64,000 nucleotides of DNA, taken from Microtetraspora fusca. GTDB lineage: Bacteria > Actinomycetota > Actinomycetes > Streptosporangiales > Streptosporangiaceae. The notes under the pieces are model-generated. The model saw only the letters and a list, made by a program, of their open reading frames with translations, was not told where the DNA came from and ran no database searches. Each line of letters starts with the position of its first letter. Position 1 is the stretch's first letter. Where the stretch lies: assembly GCF_001570365.1 (NCBI RefSeq), contig NZ_BBYK01000042.1, positions 188,202-252,201 of the forward strand, read 5' to 3'. The position numbers and the translations under genes are program-made. Shown here one piece after another: positions 9,300 through 19,500 of this stretch.

Positions 9300-9366
9300 C
9301 GAGCCAGCGTATGCGAGGGAACGGGTGCCCTGGTGACCTGGTGCCCGACAATCGTGCGGCCGGTCA

Positions 9367-9876
9367 TCAGGCGTCCACGACGAGGGTCCCAGCGGTCTTG
9401 TCGTGCAGCGCCTGCTTCCTACTGTCGAACACGATCCAGCCGAGGTCGAGGATCCAGAGGCAGCACAGCCACGCCAGCACGACCTCGGTGATCTGCCGGA
9501 TGGCGGCCTGCCCCACCCCGATGCGCTCGCCGTTCTCGCGCACGACGCGCATCCCGAAGATCTTCTTGCCGGGGGTCTGACCGTTCCAGTACGCGTGGAA
9601 GAGCCAGTAGTAGAGGAACCCGACGATGCTCGCCAGATAGGTGTGGGTGACGTCGACGAGGGTTACCGTGCCGGTCTCCGGGTGCGTGACGATGCGCCAC
9701 GACGTCCACACGACCGGCGAGGAGATGATCGCCACGATGACGAAGTCGAAGATGCCGGCGAACAGGCGGCGCCAACGTCCGGCGAGCGGGGGAGCCGCCG
9801 GCCCCAGGGGTGGCGGCTCCCACGGAGTCCGCGGCTCGGGTCGCGGTTCACCTTCAGGCGGAAACGATGGTTCCAT
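9367..9876 (-). CDS. RDD family membrane protein
   Basis: 169 aa. A Pro/Glu-rich cytoplasmic N-terminus of about 30 residues is followed by an RDD domain: LAGRWRRLFAGIFDFVIVAIISSPVV (the first Arg and the Asp of the RDD signature), a second hydrophobic segment near LASIVGFLYYWLFHAYWNGQTPGKKIFGMRVV and a third near VVLAWLCCLWILDLGWIVF. RDD proteins are small membrane proteins of mixed or unknown role; some have been linked to cation antiport. I assign no function here. Confidence 0.88.
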   Translation of the reverse strand: MEPSFPPEGEPRPEPRTPWEPPPLGPAAPPLAGRWRRLFAGIFDFVIVAIISSPVVWTSWRIVTHPETGTVTLVDVTHTYLASIVGFLYYWLFHAYWNGQTPGKKIFGMRVVRENGERIGVGQAAIRQITEVVLAWLCCLWILDLGWIVFDSRKQALHDKTAGTLVVDA

Positions 9877-9930
9877 GCCCCTTTGGTCACCTCGCTCCGC
9901 CCGCCCGAAAGCCCCTGCGGGGCAAAATCG

Positions 9931-11082
<1,152 letters not shown>

Positions 11083-11118
11083 CTGCCCGGTCCTCATCGG
11101 CAAACCTGGGAGAACGTT

Positions 11119-11601
11119 GTGACGATTGATCAGCTCGATGTACGGCTCATCTCCATGCTCGCCGCCGAGCCGCGCATCGGGGTCCTCGAGTGCTCCCGGC
11201 GGCTCAACGTGGCCCGCGGCACCGTCCAGGCCCGGCTCGACCGCATGGTGGCGCGCGGCGTGATCACCGGATACGGCCCCGACATCGATCCCACCGCCCT
11301 CGGGTACGGCGTGATGGCCTTCGTGACGCTGCAGATCCGGCAGGTCAGCGGGCACAGCCCGGTCGCCGACCGGCTCGCCCTCGTGCCCGAAGTGTTGGAG
11401 GTCCACACCATCACCGGTGGCGGCGACATGCTGTGCCGGGTGGTCGCCCGCAGCAACGCCGACCTCCAGCGTGTCATCGACCTCATCGTCGACGTGGACG
11501 GCGTCGTGCGCACGTCGTCGGTGATCGCGCTGGACACGCCCGTGCCGTACCGGGTCCTGCCGCTCGTCGCCGCCGCCAACCGGGGTGAGAACCGGAACTG
11601 A
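11119..11601 (+). CDS. Lrp/AsnC family transcriptional regulator
   Basis: 160-aa regulator. The N-terminal helix-turn-helix (TIDQLDVRLISMLAAEPRIGVLECSRRLNVARGTVQARLDRM) is followed by the RAM effector-binding domain (ITGGGDMLCRVVARSNADLQRVIDLIVDVDGVVRTSSVIAL). The GTG at 11119 is chosen: GGGAGA precedes it at good spacing and the homologous region starts there. An ATG at 11062 is in frame but adds 19 unrelated residues. The divergent arrangement suggests control of hppD and of itself, with an aromatic amino acid or keto acid as the likely effector (inference). Confidence 0.9.
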   Translation: MTIDQLDVRLISMLAAEPRIGVLECSRRLNVARGTVQARLDRMVARGVITGYGPDIDPTALGYGVMAFVTLQIRQVSGHSPVADRLALVPEVLEVHTITGGGDMLCRVVARSNADLQRVIDLIVDVDGVVRTSSVIALDTPVPYRVLPLVAAANRGENRN

Positions 11602-11745
11602 GCACCGGAGCCCATGACCGGGGCTCGGCCCAGGGATGAGGCGCTGTGGACCGGAGCGCGCGGCACCGTTATGGATCGTTTACCGTTGAATGGTTCGCCC
11701 AGGTCTCGCAAGGGCAGCGAGAGTGTGAGCAACCGGGGGTAATAC

Positions 11746-14019
11746 GTGGAGACCGAGGAGATTCCGGACCAGCCGTCCGGGTCCGAGCCGCCGTCCCGGC
11801 CGACGGGGAAGCGGCCGAGACGGCGGTTTCTCCGGGTCGCCCTGATCGCCTTCGGCGCCTGCGTGGCCGCGGTGGTCGGCCTGGTCGCCGTCGCGTGGGT
11901 GATGACGCCGATCCCCGACACGACCCAGGACGACGCCACGGCGCAGGGGGCGGTGATCTACTACCGGAACGGCAAGACCGTCCTCGCCACCGAGGGCAAG
12001 AACCGCAAGAACGTCCCGCTGAGCGAGGTGCCCCAGCCGGTCAGGCAGGCCGTCATCGCCGCCGAGAACCGGACCTTCTACAGCGACAACGGCGTCTCCC
12101 TCACCGGCACCGTGCGGGCGTTGTGGTCGACAGTCACCGGCAAGCAGCTCCAGGGCGGCTCGACGATCACCCAGCAGCTCGTCCGCAACTACTACAGCGG
12201 CCTCAGCCAGGAGCGTTCCGTCGATCGCAAGCTCAAGGAGATCCTGATCTCCCTGAAAGTGGATCGGTCCAAGTCGAAGGACTGGGTGCTGGAGCAGTAC
12301 CTCAACACGATCTACTTCGGCCGCGGCGCGTACGGCATCCAGGCCGCGTCCCAGGCGTACTTCAACAAGAACACGCGCGACCTGACGCCGGCCGAGGGCG
12401 CCTACCTCGCCGCGGTGATCCAGCAGCCGTCCCGCTTCGCGAACCCCAAGGGCGACGATCTCGACGCGGCCAAGGCGCGCTGGCAGTCGGTCGTCGACGG
12501 CATGGTCCAGACCCGGTCGATGACGGCCGAGCAGGCCACGTCCCTCACCTTCCCCACGCTGGCCAAGGAGAAGGCCCCGCTCACCCGCAACGACAAGAAC
12601 GGCTACATGGTCGAACAGGTCGTCGCCGAGCTGCACCGGCTCGGCTACACCGACGAGGACATCCAGCAGGGCGGCCTCAAGATCACCACGACCTTCGACA
12701 AGAAGCTGATGAAGCTCGCCGAGGAGTCGGTGAAGGCGGTCCTGCCCGACAACACGCCCAAGAAGGTGCGGACCGGCCTCGCCGCCGTCGATCCCCGCAC
12801 CGGCGAGGTCCTCGCGTTCTACGGCGGCAGCAGCTACACGTCCAACCAGTACGACAACGCCTTCTCCGCCAAGGTCCAGGCCGGCTCGACCTTCAAGCCG
12901 TACACGCTGGCCGCGGCGCTGGAGAACGGCTTCAGCCTGACCAACCGGGTCAACGGCAACTCGCCGATGCGGATCGCCTCGGCCACCATCCCCAACTCGG
13001 GCGGCCATTCGTACGGCGCGTCCATCGACCTGGTGCAGGCCACCCGCAACTCGGTGAACACCGCGTTCGTGGACCTCGGCCAGCAGGTCGGCCTGGGCAA
13101 GGTCGCCAAGGCGGCCGAGGCGGCGGGCATCCCCGAGAGCCAGCTCGCCCAGCACGAGGCCGCCGCCACGTTCCCGCTCGGCGTCGCCTCGGTGAGCGCC
13201 GTGCAGCAGGCGTCCGGGTTCGCCACGTTCGCGGCGGAGGGCATCCACCATGACGCCCACGTGATCCGCTCGGTCACCGACGCCAACGGCAACACCCGGA
13301 AGATCACCGCCCCTGGCACGCGGGCGTTCAGCGAGGACACCGCCGCCGACACCACGTACGCGCTGCAGCAGGTGGTGCGCGGCGGCACCGGCACCGGGGC
13401 GCAGCTGCCGGACCGCCCGGTCGCCGGGAAGACCGGCACCACCGACAAGTCGGCCGCGGCCTGGTTCACCGGGTACGTCCCGCAGCTTTCGGTCGCGGTC
13501 AACATGTTCCGCGACGACAACAAGCCCGTCGAGGTCCCCGGATACGGCGCGCTGTACGGCGGCACGCTGCCGACCCAGATCTGGAAGCGCTTCATGAGCG
13601 AGGCGATGGACGGCAAGCCCGTCAAGGAGTTCCCCGGGCCGGTGTCGTACTACTACGGCGGCTACAACTCCTACGACCAGTACGGGTCGTACGGCGGCTA
13701 CGACCGCTTCGGGGATCGGTACGGCGACCGCTTCGGTCAGGGCGGCGACACGGCGACGCCGAACCCCGACCCGGGGGCCACCGATCCGGGCTCCCCGGGC
13801 GGCACGCCCGGCGGCGAGACCACCGGTCCCGGCCGTCCCGGAGGCCCCGGGAACGGAGGCGACGGCGGCCAGGGCACCGGTGGTCCGGGCACCGGCGGTC
13901 CGGGCGACGGTGGCCAAGGGACCGGCGGTACAGGAGGCGGCACGGGAGGCGGTGGCACGACGGAGCCGCCGGGGAACGGCGGCGCCACCGAGGCGCCGCC
14001 CGACCAGCCGATTCAGTGA
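11746..14019 (+). CDS. Class A penicillin-binding protein (transglycosylase/transpeptidase)
   Basis: 757-aa bifunctional peptidoglycan synthase anchored by one N-terminal membrane segment (about residues 28-50). The GT51 domain shows AENRTFYSDNGVS with the catalytic Glu, then GGSTITQQL and YFGRGAYGIQAAS. The transpeptidase domain shows STFK near residue 380 (nucleophile Ser), SVNTAF (SxN) and GKTGTT (KTG) near 561. The tail after about residue 625 is Tyr/Gly-rich and then Gly/Pro/Thr-rich, likely a flexible wall-spanning region. The GTG start is preceded by GGGGG. It is a single gene, with structured repeats after the stop. Confidence 0.96.
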   Translation: METEEIPDQPSGSEPPSRPTGKRPRRRFLRVALIAFGACVAAVVGLVAVAWVMTPIPDTTQDDATAQGAVIYYRNGKTVLATEGKNRKNVPLSEVPQPVRQAVIAAENRTFYSDNGVSLTGTVRALWSTVTGKQLQGGSTITQQLVRNYYSGLSQERSVDRKLKEILISLKVDRSKSKDWVLEQYLNTIYFGRGAYGIQAASQAYFNKNTRDLTPAEGAYLAAVIQQPSRFANPKGDDLDAAKARWQSVVDGMVQTRSMTAEQATSLTFPTLAKEKAPLTRNDKNGYMVEQVVAELHRLGYTDEDIQQGGLKITTTFDKKLMKLAEESVKAVLPDNTPKKVRTGLAAVDPRTGEVLAFYGGSSYTSNQYDNAFSAKVQAGSTFKPYTLAAALENGFSLTNRVNGNSPMRIASATIPNSGGHSYGASIDLVQATRNSVNTAFVDLGQQVGLGKVAKAAEAAGIPESQLAQHEAAATFPLGVASVSAVQQASGFATFAAEGIHHDAHVIRSVTDANGNTRKITAPGTRAFSEDTAADTTYALQQVVRGGTGTGAQLPDRPVAGKTGTTDKSAAAWFTGYVPQLSVAVNMFRDDNKPVEVPGYGALYGGTLPTQIWKRFMSEAMDGKPVKEFPGPVSYYYGGYNSYDQYGSYGGYDRFGDRYGDRFGQGGDTATPNPDPGATDPGSPGGTPGGETTGPGRPGGPGNGGDGGQGTGGPGTGGPGDGGQGTGGTGGGTGGGGTTEPPGNGGATEAPPDQPIQ

Positions 14020-14039
14020 CCGCCGACCCGGCCGGCCGA

Positions 14040-14140
14040 GGGGGCCTCTGAGAGCCGTCACACAAGGCCTCGTGGGCGGGCCGGGGCCCGGGGGCCTCTG
14101 AGAGCCATCCCGCAAGGCCCCGGTGGGCGGGCCGGGCCTC
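14040..14140. repeat. Two 50-bp tandem imperfect repeats after the PBP gene
   Basis: Two consecutive units beginning gggggcctctgagagcc (from 14040 and from 14090) share most of 50 bp, including a GGGCGGGCCGGG block that can fold. They lie between convergent genes and may form a bidirectional terminator; the duplication itself is directly seen. Confidence 0.75.
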
Positions 14141-14159
14141 GGGGACTATGCCGCGCGCC

Positions 14160-16157
14160 TCATCGGGCCAGCTCCGCCTTCAGCTCCGCCGGGGTCGTGA
14201 CGGGCGCACGGCAGGCGAATCCGCGGCACACGTACGCCGCGGGCGCTCCGTCCACCGTCGGCCGTCCTTCCAGCAGCGGGACCTCGACGTCCCGCCTGGC
14301 CCCGCCGCCGTCGGAGGGCTCCCCGAGCGCGACCACCAACCCCGGGGCGGTGGACGTGAGGGCGGCGCGGTGCAGCGCCTTCGTCCGCGGGTCGTCCTCC
14401 GGGCCGACGATCGCCACCTCGGCCGGGCCGTGCAGCGCCGCCTCGGCCACCGCCAGCCCCCACCCGGCGAACCTCGCGTACTTCCCGGCCAGGACGGTGA
14501 CCGTGCCCAGCGCCTCCTCGGCGGCCTCCCGATGCCGGGACGAGCCGGTGAGCGCGGCGTAGGAGAGCAGCGCGCCCGCTGCCGCGAACCGGCCGGACGG
14601 CGTGGCGTTGTCCGTCGGGTCCTGCGGACGCTGGAAGAGCCGCTCGCCGTCGTCCGCCGTGTCGAAGAACCCGCCCGAACCATCGGAGAACCGGGTCAGC
14701 AGCGTGTCGAGCAGCTCACCGGCCAGCGTGAACCAGCGCGTCTCACCGGTCACCCCGTAGAGGGCGAGCAGGCCCTCGGCCACGTCGCCGTAGTCCTCCA
14801 GCACGCCCGCGTTCCGCCCCGCCCGGCCGTCCCGCGACGTGCGCAGCAGTCGTCCGTCGTCCATGTGCACCCGGGCGAGGAGCTCGGCCGCCGCCGTGGC
14901 CGCCTCGACGAGATCGGGCCGCTCGAACAGCGCCCCGGTCTCGGCCAGCGCCGCGATCGTCAGGCCGTTCCACGCCGCCACCACCTTGTCGTCCCGACCG
15001 GGGCGCGGCCGCGTCTCGCGCGCCGCCAGCAACGCCGTACGGACCCGGTCGAGACGGGTCCGGTCGCCGGGGTCGGCACGGAGTTGAAGGACCGACGTGC
15101 CGTGCTCGAACGTGCCGGTCACCTCGAAGACGGAGGCAGCCCAGGAGCCGTCGTCGTCCCCGAGGACTTCGCGAAGCTGGTCCGGGGTCCAGACGTAGAA
15201 GAGGCCCTCGCCGTGCCGGCCGTCCGGGCCGGTGCTGTCCGCGTCCAGCGCCGAGGCGAATCCGCCCTCGGGCGTCCGCATCTCGCGTAGCAGCCAGTCC
15301 GCCGTCTCCAGGGCCACCCGCCGGGCCAGGGGCGAGCCCGTCGCCCGCCACCAGTGGGTGTACGCGCGCAGCAGGAGGGCGTTGTCGTACAACATCTTCT
15401 CGAAGTGGGGCACGACCCATTCGGCGTCCACCGAGTAGCGTGCGAAGCCTCCGCCGAGCTGGTCGTACATGCCGCCCCTGGCCATCGCGTCCATGGTCTG
15501 CTCGGCCATGGCGAGGGCGTCCGGGGTCCCGTGCCGGAGCAGGAACTCCAGCACCATGGAGGGCGGGAACTTGGGCGCGCCGCCGAAGCCGCCGTTACGG
15601 GGGTCGAAGCCGCCCGCCAGGTCGCGTACGGCCTGCTCGAGTGTGGCGGCGGTGGGCAGCGGGCCGGACGGCAGCCGGGTCTGCTCGTTGAGCGCCTCGA
15701 CGATCTTCGTTCCCTGCCGTACGACGGCGTCGCGCTCGTTCTGCCAGGCCTGCGAAACGGCCTGCAGCAACCGCTGGAACTGCGCGCGCGGGAAGTACGT
15801 CCCCGCGTAGAACGGATGACCGTCCGGGGTGGCGAAGACGGTCATCGGCCAGCCGCCCTGGCCTGTCATCGCCTGGGTCGCGGTCATGTAGACCGCGTCG
15901 ACGTCGGGTCGTTCCTCCCGGTCCACCTTGACGTTGACGAACCGCTCGTTCATCAACTCCGCGGTCGCCTGGTCCTCGAACGACTCATGCGCCATCACAT
16001 GGCACCAGTGGCAGGCGGAGTACCCGACGCTGATCAGCAGGGGGATATCGCGCCTACGGGCCTCGGCGAAGGCGTCGGGACCCCATTCGAACCAGTCGAC
16101 GGGGTTGTCGGCATGCTGCGCCAGGTAGGGGCTGGTGGCGTCCTTGAGCCGATTCAT
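14160..16157 (-). CDS. YyaL-type thioredoxin-domain protein (DUF255)
   Basis: 665 aa. The N-terminal thioredoxin-like domain ([21 protein letters not shown] at the start, CHWC motif at residues 49-52, [22 protein letters not shown]) is followed by an (alpha/alpha)6-barrel region typical of N-acylglucosamine 2-epimerase-like folds ([35 protein letters not shown]). The family is widespread (human SPATA20, B. subtilis YyaL); its reaction is not established. The length is typical. It follows the AbiEii gene on the same strand after 67 bp, but the pairing is probably chance. Confidence 0.92.
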   Translation of the reverse strand: MNRLKDATSPYLAQHADNPVDWFEWGPDAFAEARRRDIPLLISVGYSACHWCHVMAHESFEDQATAELMNERFVNVKVDREERPDVDAVYMTATQAMTGQGGWPMTVFATPDGHPFYAGTYFPRAQFQRLLQAVSQAWQNERDAVVRQGTKIVEALNEQTRLPSGPLPTAATLEQAVRDLAGGFDPRNGGFGGAPKFPPSMVLEFLLRHGTPDALAMAEQTMDAMARGGMYDQLGGGFARYSVDAEWVVPHFEKMLYDNALLLRAYTHWWRATGSPLARRVALETADWLLREMRTPEGGFASALDADSTGPDGRHGEGLFYVWTPDQLREVLGDDDGSWAASVFEVTGTFEHGTSVLQLRADPGDRTRLDRVRTALLAARETRPRPGRDDKVVAAWNGLTIAALAETGALFERPDLVEAATAAAELLARVHMDDGRLLRTSRDGRAGRNAGVLEDYGDVAEGLLALYGVTGETRWFTLAGELLDTLLTRFSDGSGGFFDTADDGERLFQRPQDPTDNATPSGRFAAAGALLSYAALTGSSRHREAAEEALGTVTVLAGKYARFAGWGLAVAEAALHGPAEVAIVGPEDDPRTKALHRAALTSTAPGLVVALGEPSDGGGARRDVEVPLLEGRPTVDGAPAAYVCRGFACRAPVTTPAELKAELAR

Positions 16158-16224
16158 GAATATCTCCCCGGCATGAGCGTCGCGGCCATCTCCTGCCCAG
16201 TAAACAGCCTGCGCGTACCGGGAC

Positions 16225-17124
16225 TCATGACCAGGTGCGCGACGAGCGGTCCCACCTGCTCACGGGGGAGGCGGCCTCCAGGAGCGGGTCGGCGAAAGCG
16301 ATCACGCCCTGCACGACGGTGGTGAAGTCCTTCGGATATCCGGCGCCTTCGACGCCCTGCTTGGCGCGCCAGGCACTGTACGGAAGCTGCCGGGAGGTGG
16401 CCAGGCCGCCGATCACATCGCTCAGCGGGCCGAGCACGAGCCCACGATGCGCGGCGGTGGCGTCGAGAGCGTGTCGCAGCGGCGCCGCCGACAGGTCGTG
16501 TTGGCCCGTCAGGCGCCAGACATCGGCGTAGTCACGGTCCCGGGTGTTGGAGCTGGAGCGTTCCAAACATGTGATGACCTTCTCCGCCAGGACGGTCTCG
16601 ATGGGATAGCCGAGCAGGGGGAAGCTGCCGCCGTCCACCAGTTCGGGATACCGGATCCGCTGCGGCGCCGGGGTGACGGGGTCGCCGAAGCTGATGTCGA
16701 GTTGGAGCCGAGCTCGCGCCCTGCCCAGGCGGGCCGGAATGATCACGCGGATCCCGCCGTAGAAGTCGTCCTCTCTGATCGGGGACGCCCGGAGCGCGGA
16801 GTGTTCGAAGTCGATCCCGTCGTCCAGCGGCATGGCCGCGATCTTCGCGACATGGGCCAGCACAATCTCCTCGTCGTTGCTGATCGCGCGTGCCAGCAGG
16901 TCGATGTCACGCGTGGTACGGCGAGCCTCGAAGAGAGCCAGCAGCAGGCCGCCCTTGAGGACGAACCGGTCGGCGAGGTCCGACGCGCTGATCCGGAAGA
17001 GAAAACGCTCCAGCGCGTAGAGCGTGATCAGCTCCTCGGTTGATCGACGTTCCCGGTGCGCCAGAGTGCGCAGATGGTTGTACGCCCGTCCGACCGATGT
17101 GTCGTTGGGGGGATAAGGGGACAT
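16225..17124 (-). CDS. AbiEii/AbiGii-family nucleotidyltransferase toxin
   Basis: 299-aa toxin of a type IV AbiE module. Nucleotidyltransferase motifs seen: FVLKGGLLL (K57-G58-G59), [10 protein letters not shown] with D73 and D75, LQLDISFGD, and the C-terminal basic motif [26 protein letters not shown]. In studied AbiE systems the toxin is a nucleotidyltransferase that causes reversible growth arrest and can give phage abortive infection. Translation is coupled to the antitoxin by a one-base TAATG overlap. All expected motif residues are present, so it appears active. The tail after about residue 285 ([11 protein letters not shown]) looks non-conserved. Confidence 0.93.
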   Translation of the reverse strand: MSPYPPNDTSVGRAYNHLRTLAHRERRSTEELITLYALERFLFRISASDLADRFVLKGGLLLALFEARRTTRDIDLLARAISNDEEIVLAHVAKIAAMPLDDGIDFEHSALRASPIREDDFYGGIRVIIPARLGRARARLQLDISFGDPVTPAPQRIRYPELVDGGSFPLLGYPIETVLAEKVITCLERSSSNTRDRDYADVWRLTGQHDLSAAPLRHALDATAAHRGLVLGPLSDVIGGLATSRQLPYSAWRAKQGVEGAGYPKDFTTVVQGVIAFADPLLEAASPVSRWDRSSRTWS

Positions 17125-17714
17125 TACGCAAGCACCACCTCGATCGCCTGTTTCACCGGACCTTCGACGTCGAGAACTCGCGCGAACCGGAGCAATTCGC
17201 CGCTGGTGGTCCCTCGTCGCCGAAGGTAGGAGCGAAGGGCACGTAGGGCGACTTCATCGCCTACGCGATGACGAAGCCGCATACAGTCGACCACGCTCCG
17301 TGCAGGACTGTAGATCCGAATGTGCTCACCAGGGGCGACTTCACGAATTTCCAGCCCTTCTTCGAAGGTGGCGAGGTTGAAGCGGTGTGCCGTCGTCGGC
17401 GGATAGGAGATGTGGGGCAAACCGGCGTTCCTCGGGACGGCCACGTTGACGGCCATGGGGATCTCGTCGGTCAGGTTGTGTACGGACAGTGCCGTTTCGA
17501 GGCAGAAGATGCCACGTGGAACCCGTGCCGCGACCGCGAGAAGGTCGAGGAAGGTGGTCTCGGAGGCGTCGGCGCGGCGGTAGACGCCCCGGGACAACTC
17601 GTCGATTTCGCCGTTGTCGACGAGCCGCCTCACGGCCCGGGACGACAGGCCCGCCGTCCGCGCCTGGCCGGCCGTGAAGGTCGGTCCGAGACGGCCTGGG
17701 AGCTCCGAACGCAT
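17124..17714 (-). CDS. AbiEi-family antitoxin / autorepressor
   Basis: 196 aa. The N-terminal winged helix (TFTAGQARTAGLSSRAVRRLVDNGEIDELSRGVYRR) is the AbiEi_4-type DNA-binding antitoxin domain; the C-terminal domain (about residues 75-196) carries the antitoxicity role in studied homologues. I chose the ATG at 17714 because GGTGAG precedes it; an in-frame ATG at 17732 with no ribosome site is possible. Known AbiEi proteins repress their own promoter through inverted repeats, and one lies just upstream here. The third-position GC is lower than in neighbours, which suggests horizontal arrival. Confidence 0.92.
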   Translation of the reverse strand: MRSELPGRLGPTFTAGQARTAGLSSRAVRRLVDNGEIDELSRGVYRRADASETTFLDLLAVAARVPRGIFCLETALSVHNLTDEIPMAVNVAVPRNAGLPHISYPPTTAHRFNLATFEEGLEIREVAPGEHIRIYSPARSVVDCMRLRHRVGDEVALRALRSYLRRRGTTSGELLRFARVLDVEGPVKQAIEVVLA

Positions 17715-17737
17715 GTGCTCACCGCCCTGCATCAAAG

Positions 17738-17765
17738 TACTACCAGCTTGCGCTTCCTGGTAGTA
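17738..17765 (-). promoter_or_regulatory. Inverted-repeat operator of the AbiE module
   Basis: Perfect 9-bp arms tactaccag (17738-17746) and ctggtagta (17757-17765) with a 10-bp spacer, directly before the antitoxin gene. Flanking aaagtac (17734-17740) and gaagtac (17771-17777) add a direct repeat. Position and symmetry match the autoregulatory operators described for AbiEi proteins. Confidence 0.75.
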
Positions 17766-17844
17766 GTTTGAAGTACCTACCCGGGCGTTTCCTAGTGGGT
17801 GGGGGGATGTGTTCTCGGGGCGGCACGGCGTAGGCTCACGGGGC

Positions 17845-19005
17845 GTGAGCTTGGATTTGGAATTCGCCGTCCGGCACGCGGGCCGGTCGGCGGACGAGTT
17901 GACGCGCCGCGACGTGGCGCGGGTGTTGCTGGCGGTGCCCTCGGGTCATGCCCTCGTCGCCCTTCCGGATCTGAGGCGCGAGCTGCTGGCCGTGGGAAAT
18001 CCGCTGTCGGCCCCGTTCTGGGAGTCCGCCAAGGCGACGCTGTCCAGCATCGAGTCCGGTGTGGCCACGGTCGGCGACGTTCAGCGCTGGCTCGAATCGA
18101 CGGGCAGCGAGCCGATTCTGCTCACCCGCAGCTACTTCGTGTGGCCCGAGGAGAGCGAGCGCGGGCCGGTCGCGACCGAGATGCACGCCCGCATGGTCGC
18201 CTTCCTCGAAGAGCGCGTCGCGTCCGGCCAGATCGACGTGGACGCACTGGCCAGGGGTGACGTGAACGCCCGGCACGCGTACGAGGAGCTGCAGGAGCGC
18301 TGGCTGGGCACGCCGCTGCCGGACGGCCGGGTGCCGGGCACGGCGGTCAGCGAGGAGCAGGAGGAGGAGCTGTACGCCGCCTGGGACGAGGAGGAGGCGT
18401 ACGCGCTGGGCGAGCTCCGCCGGGTCCTGGCCGGGCTGCCCGAGCCGCCGCTGCCCGCGAGGGAACTGCGCTCCGCCGCCCTGCGGCTGCGGGTGACGCT
18501 CACCGAAGACAGCTATCCGGGCAACGTGCTGCGGGCCTGCGCCGGGTTCGACGACGGCGTGCTCCCCGACGGCGACGAGGACCTCTGGCTGGCGGTGGCG
18601 GCGGGCATCGCCTCGCCGGTGTCGGATCTGCCCGACGAGGAGAACGCCGCCCGGTTCTTCGACCTGGACGGCGAGCTGAGCCACGAGGACTCGATCCTCG
18701 CCTCGCTCTGCGCCATCAACCACGCCGACTGGCTCGCGACGGTCACCACGCTGGCGAGGTACGGCCCCGGTGCGCTGGCCTCGCCGGAGCGGATCGCACG
18801 GTTCATCGCCGACTCGGAGGACGCCGACCCGGACACCGAGGACGCCCTGACCGAGCCGGAGGATCTGGAGGCGACGGAGATGCTGTTCACCGCCGTCACT
18901 CCGTTGTGGGCGCATCTCGGCATCGTGGACAAGGCCGAGGTGTTCACCCCGCTCGGTTGGTGGGGCCTCCCGAAGGCGCTGGAGCGCGCCTGGTCGGTGG
19001 ACTGA
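17845..19005 (+). CDS. Hypothetical acidic protein
   Basis: 386 aa, not recognised. It is strongly acidic with many Glu/Asp clusters (EEQEEELYAAWDEEEAY, DSEDADPDTEDALTEPED), has no signal peptide or membrane segment, and looks cytosolic and mostly helical, with a W-rich end (PLGWWGLPKALERAW). The GTG at 17845 is chosen because a -10-like TAGGCT (17831-17836) ends 8 bp before it, as expected for a leaderless transcript; the frame extends to 17809 but that start would lie upstream of this promoter. It has no operon partner: the neighbours are the AbiE operator upstream and a convergent GNAT gene. Confidence 0.75.
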   Translation: MSLDLEFAVRHAGRSADELTRRDVARVLLAVPSGHALVALPDLRRELLAVGNPLSAPFWESAKATLSSIESGVATVGDVQRWLESTGSEPILLTRSYFVWPEESERGPVATEMHARMVAFLEERVASGQIDVDALARGDVNARHAYEELQERWLGTPLPDGRVPGTAVSEEQEEELYAAWDEEEAYALGELRRVLAGLPEPPLPARELRSAALRLRVTLTEDSYPGNVLRACAGFDDGVLPDGDEDLWLAVAAGIASPVSDLPDEENAARFFDLDGELSHEDSILASLCAINHADWLATVTTLARYGPGALASPERIARFIADSEDADPDTEDALTEPEDLEATEMLFTAVTPLWAHLGIVDKAEVFTPLGWWGLPKALERAWSVD

Positions 19006-19029
19006 CCACACGGCCGGGCCGCCGGGCGG

Positions 19030-19308
19030 TCACTCCGCCAGCAGGTCGCGGTACTCCGGATGGAGCTCGATGTAGCGGGCGACGAACGAGCAGCGCGGCT
19101 CGACCGTCCGCCCGTCCTCCCGCACCTGGTCGAGGGCGCCGCCGACGAGACGGCCGCCGAGGCCCTTGCCCTCGTACTCCTTGCGGATCTCGGTGTGGGT
19201 GAAGACGACCGTGTCGCCGCGCAGGACGTACTCCGCGAAACCGACGACCTCGCCGTCGAGCCGGAGCTCGTACCGGGAGGTCGCCGGGTCGTGGATCACT
19301 TCCGCCAC
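19030..19308 (-). CDS. Small YjdJ-type GNAT N-acetyltransferase
   Basis: 92-aa member of the short GNAT group: YELRLDGEVVGFAEYVLRGDTVVFTHTEI, then the acetyl-CoA loop EYEGKGLGGRLVGGAL and CSFVARYIELHPEYRDLL at the C-terminus with the catalytic-type Cys seen in human GTLF3B/YjdJ relatives. The substrate is unknown. It sits directly behind the small membrane protein gene (3-bp gap) and may share its transcript with mca. Confidence 0.88.
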   Translation of the reverse strand: MAEVIHDPATSRYELRLDGEVVGFAEYVLRGDTVVFTHTEIRKEYEGKGLGGRLVGGALDQVREDGRTVEPRCSFVARYIELHPEYRDLLAE

Positions 19309-19311
19309 TCT

Positions 19312-19491
19312 TCAAGCCTCACGTACGGGGATGGCGGCGTGCTGCTCGCGCTCGTACGGCACCTCAATCTTGCGCATCTGCCTGTTCATGGACTTGATCA
19401 GGAAGAAGAGGGCGAAACCGATGGCCGCGACGATGATGAAACCGATCAGACCCGGGCCGATGGCCTGGCCGGCTGCGGTGGTTGGAGTCAC
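19312..19491 (-). CDS. Small single-pass membrane protein downstream of mca
   Basis: 59 aa, read from a GTG start at 19491. A short N-terminus (VTPTTAAGQA) leads into one hydrophobic helix (about residues 11-33, IGPGLIGFIIVAAIGFALFF) and a basic then mixed cytoplasmic tail (KSMNRQMRKIEVPYEREQ). It lies 9 bp after the mca stop and 3 bp before the GNAT gene on the same strand, so it reads as part of one transcript. I recall similar small proteins beside mca in other actinobacteria. Function unknown. Confidence 0.78.
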   Translation of the reverse strand: MTPTTAAGQAIGPGLIGFIIVAAIGFALFFLIKSMNRQMRKIEVPYEREQHAAIPVREA

Positions 19492-19500
19492 GCATCCAGC

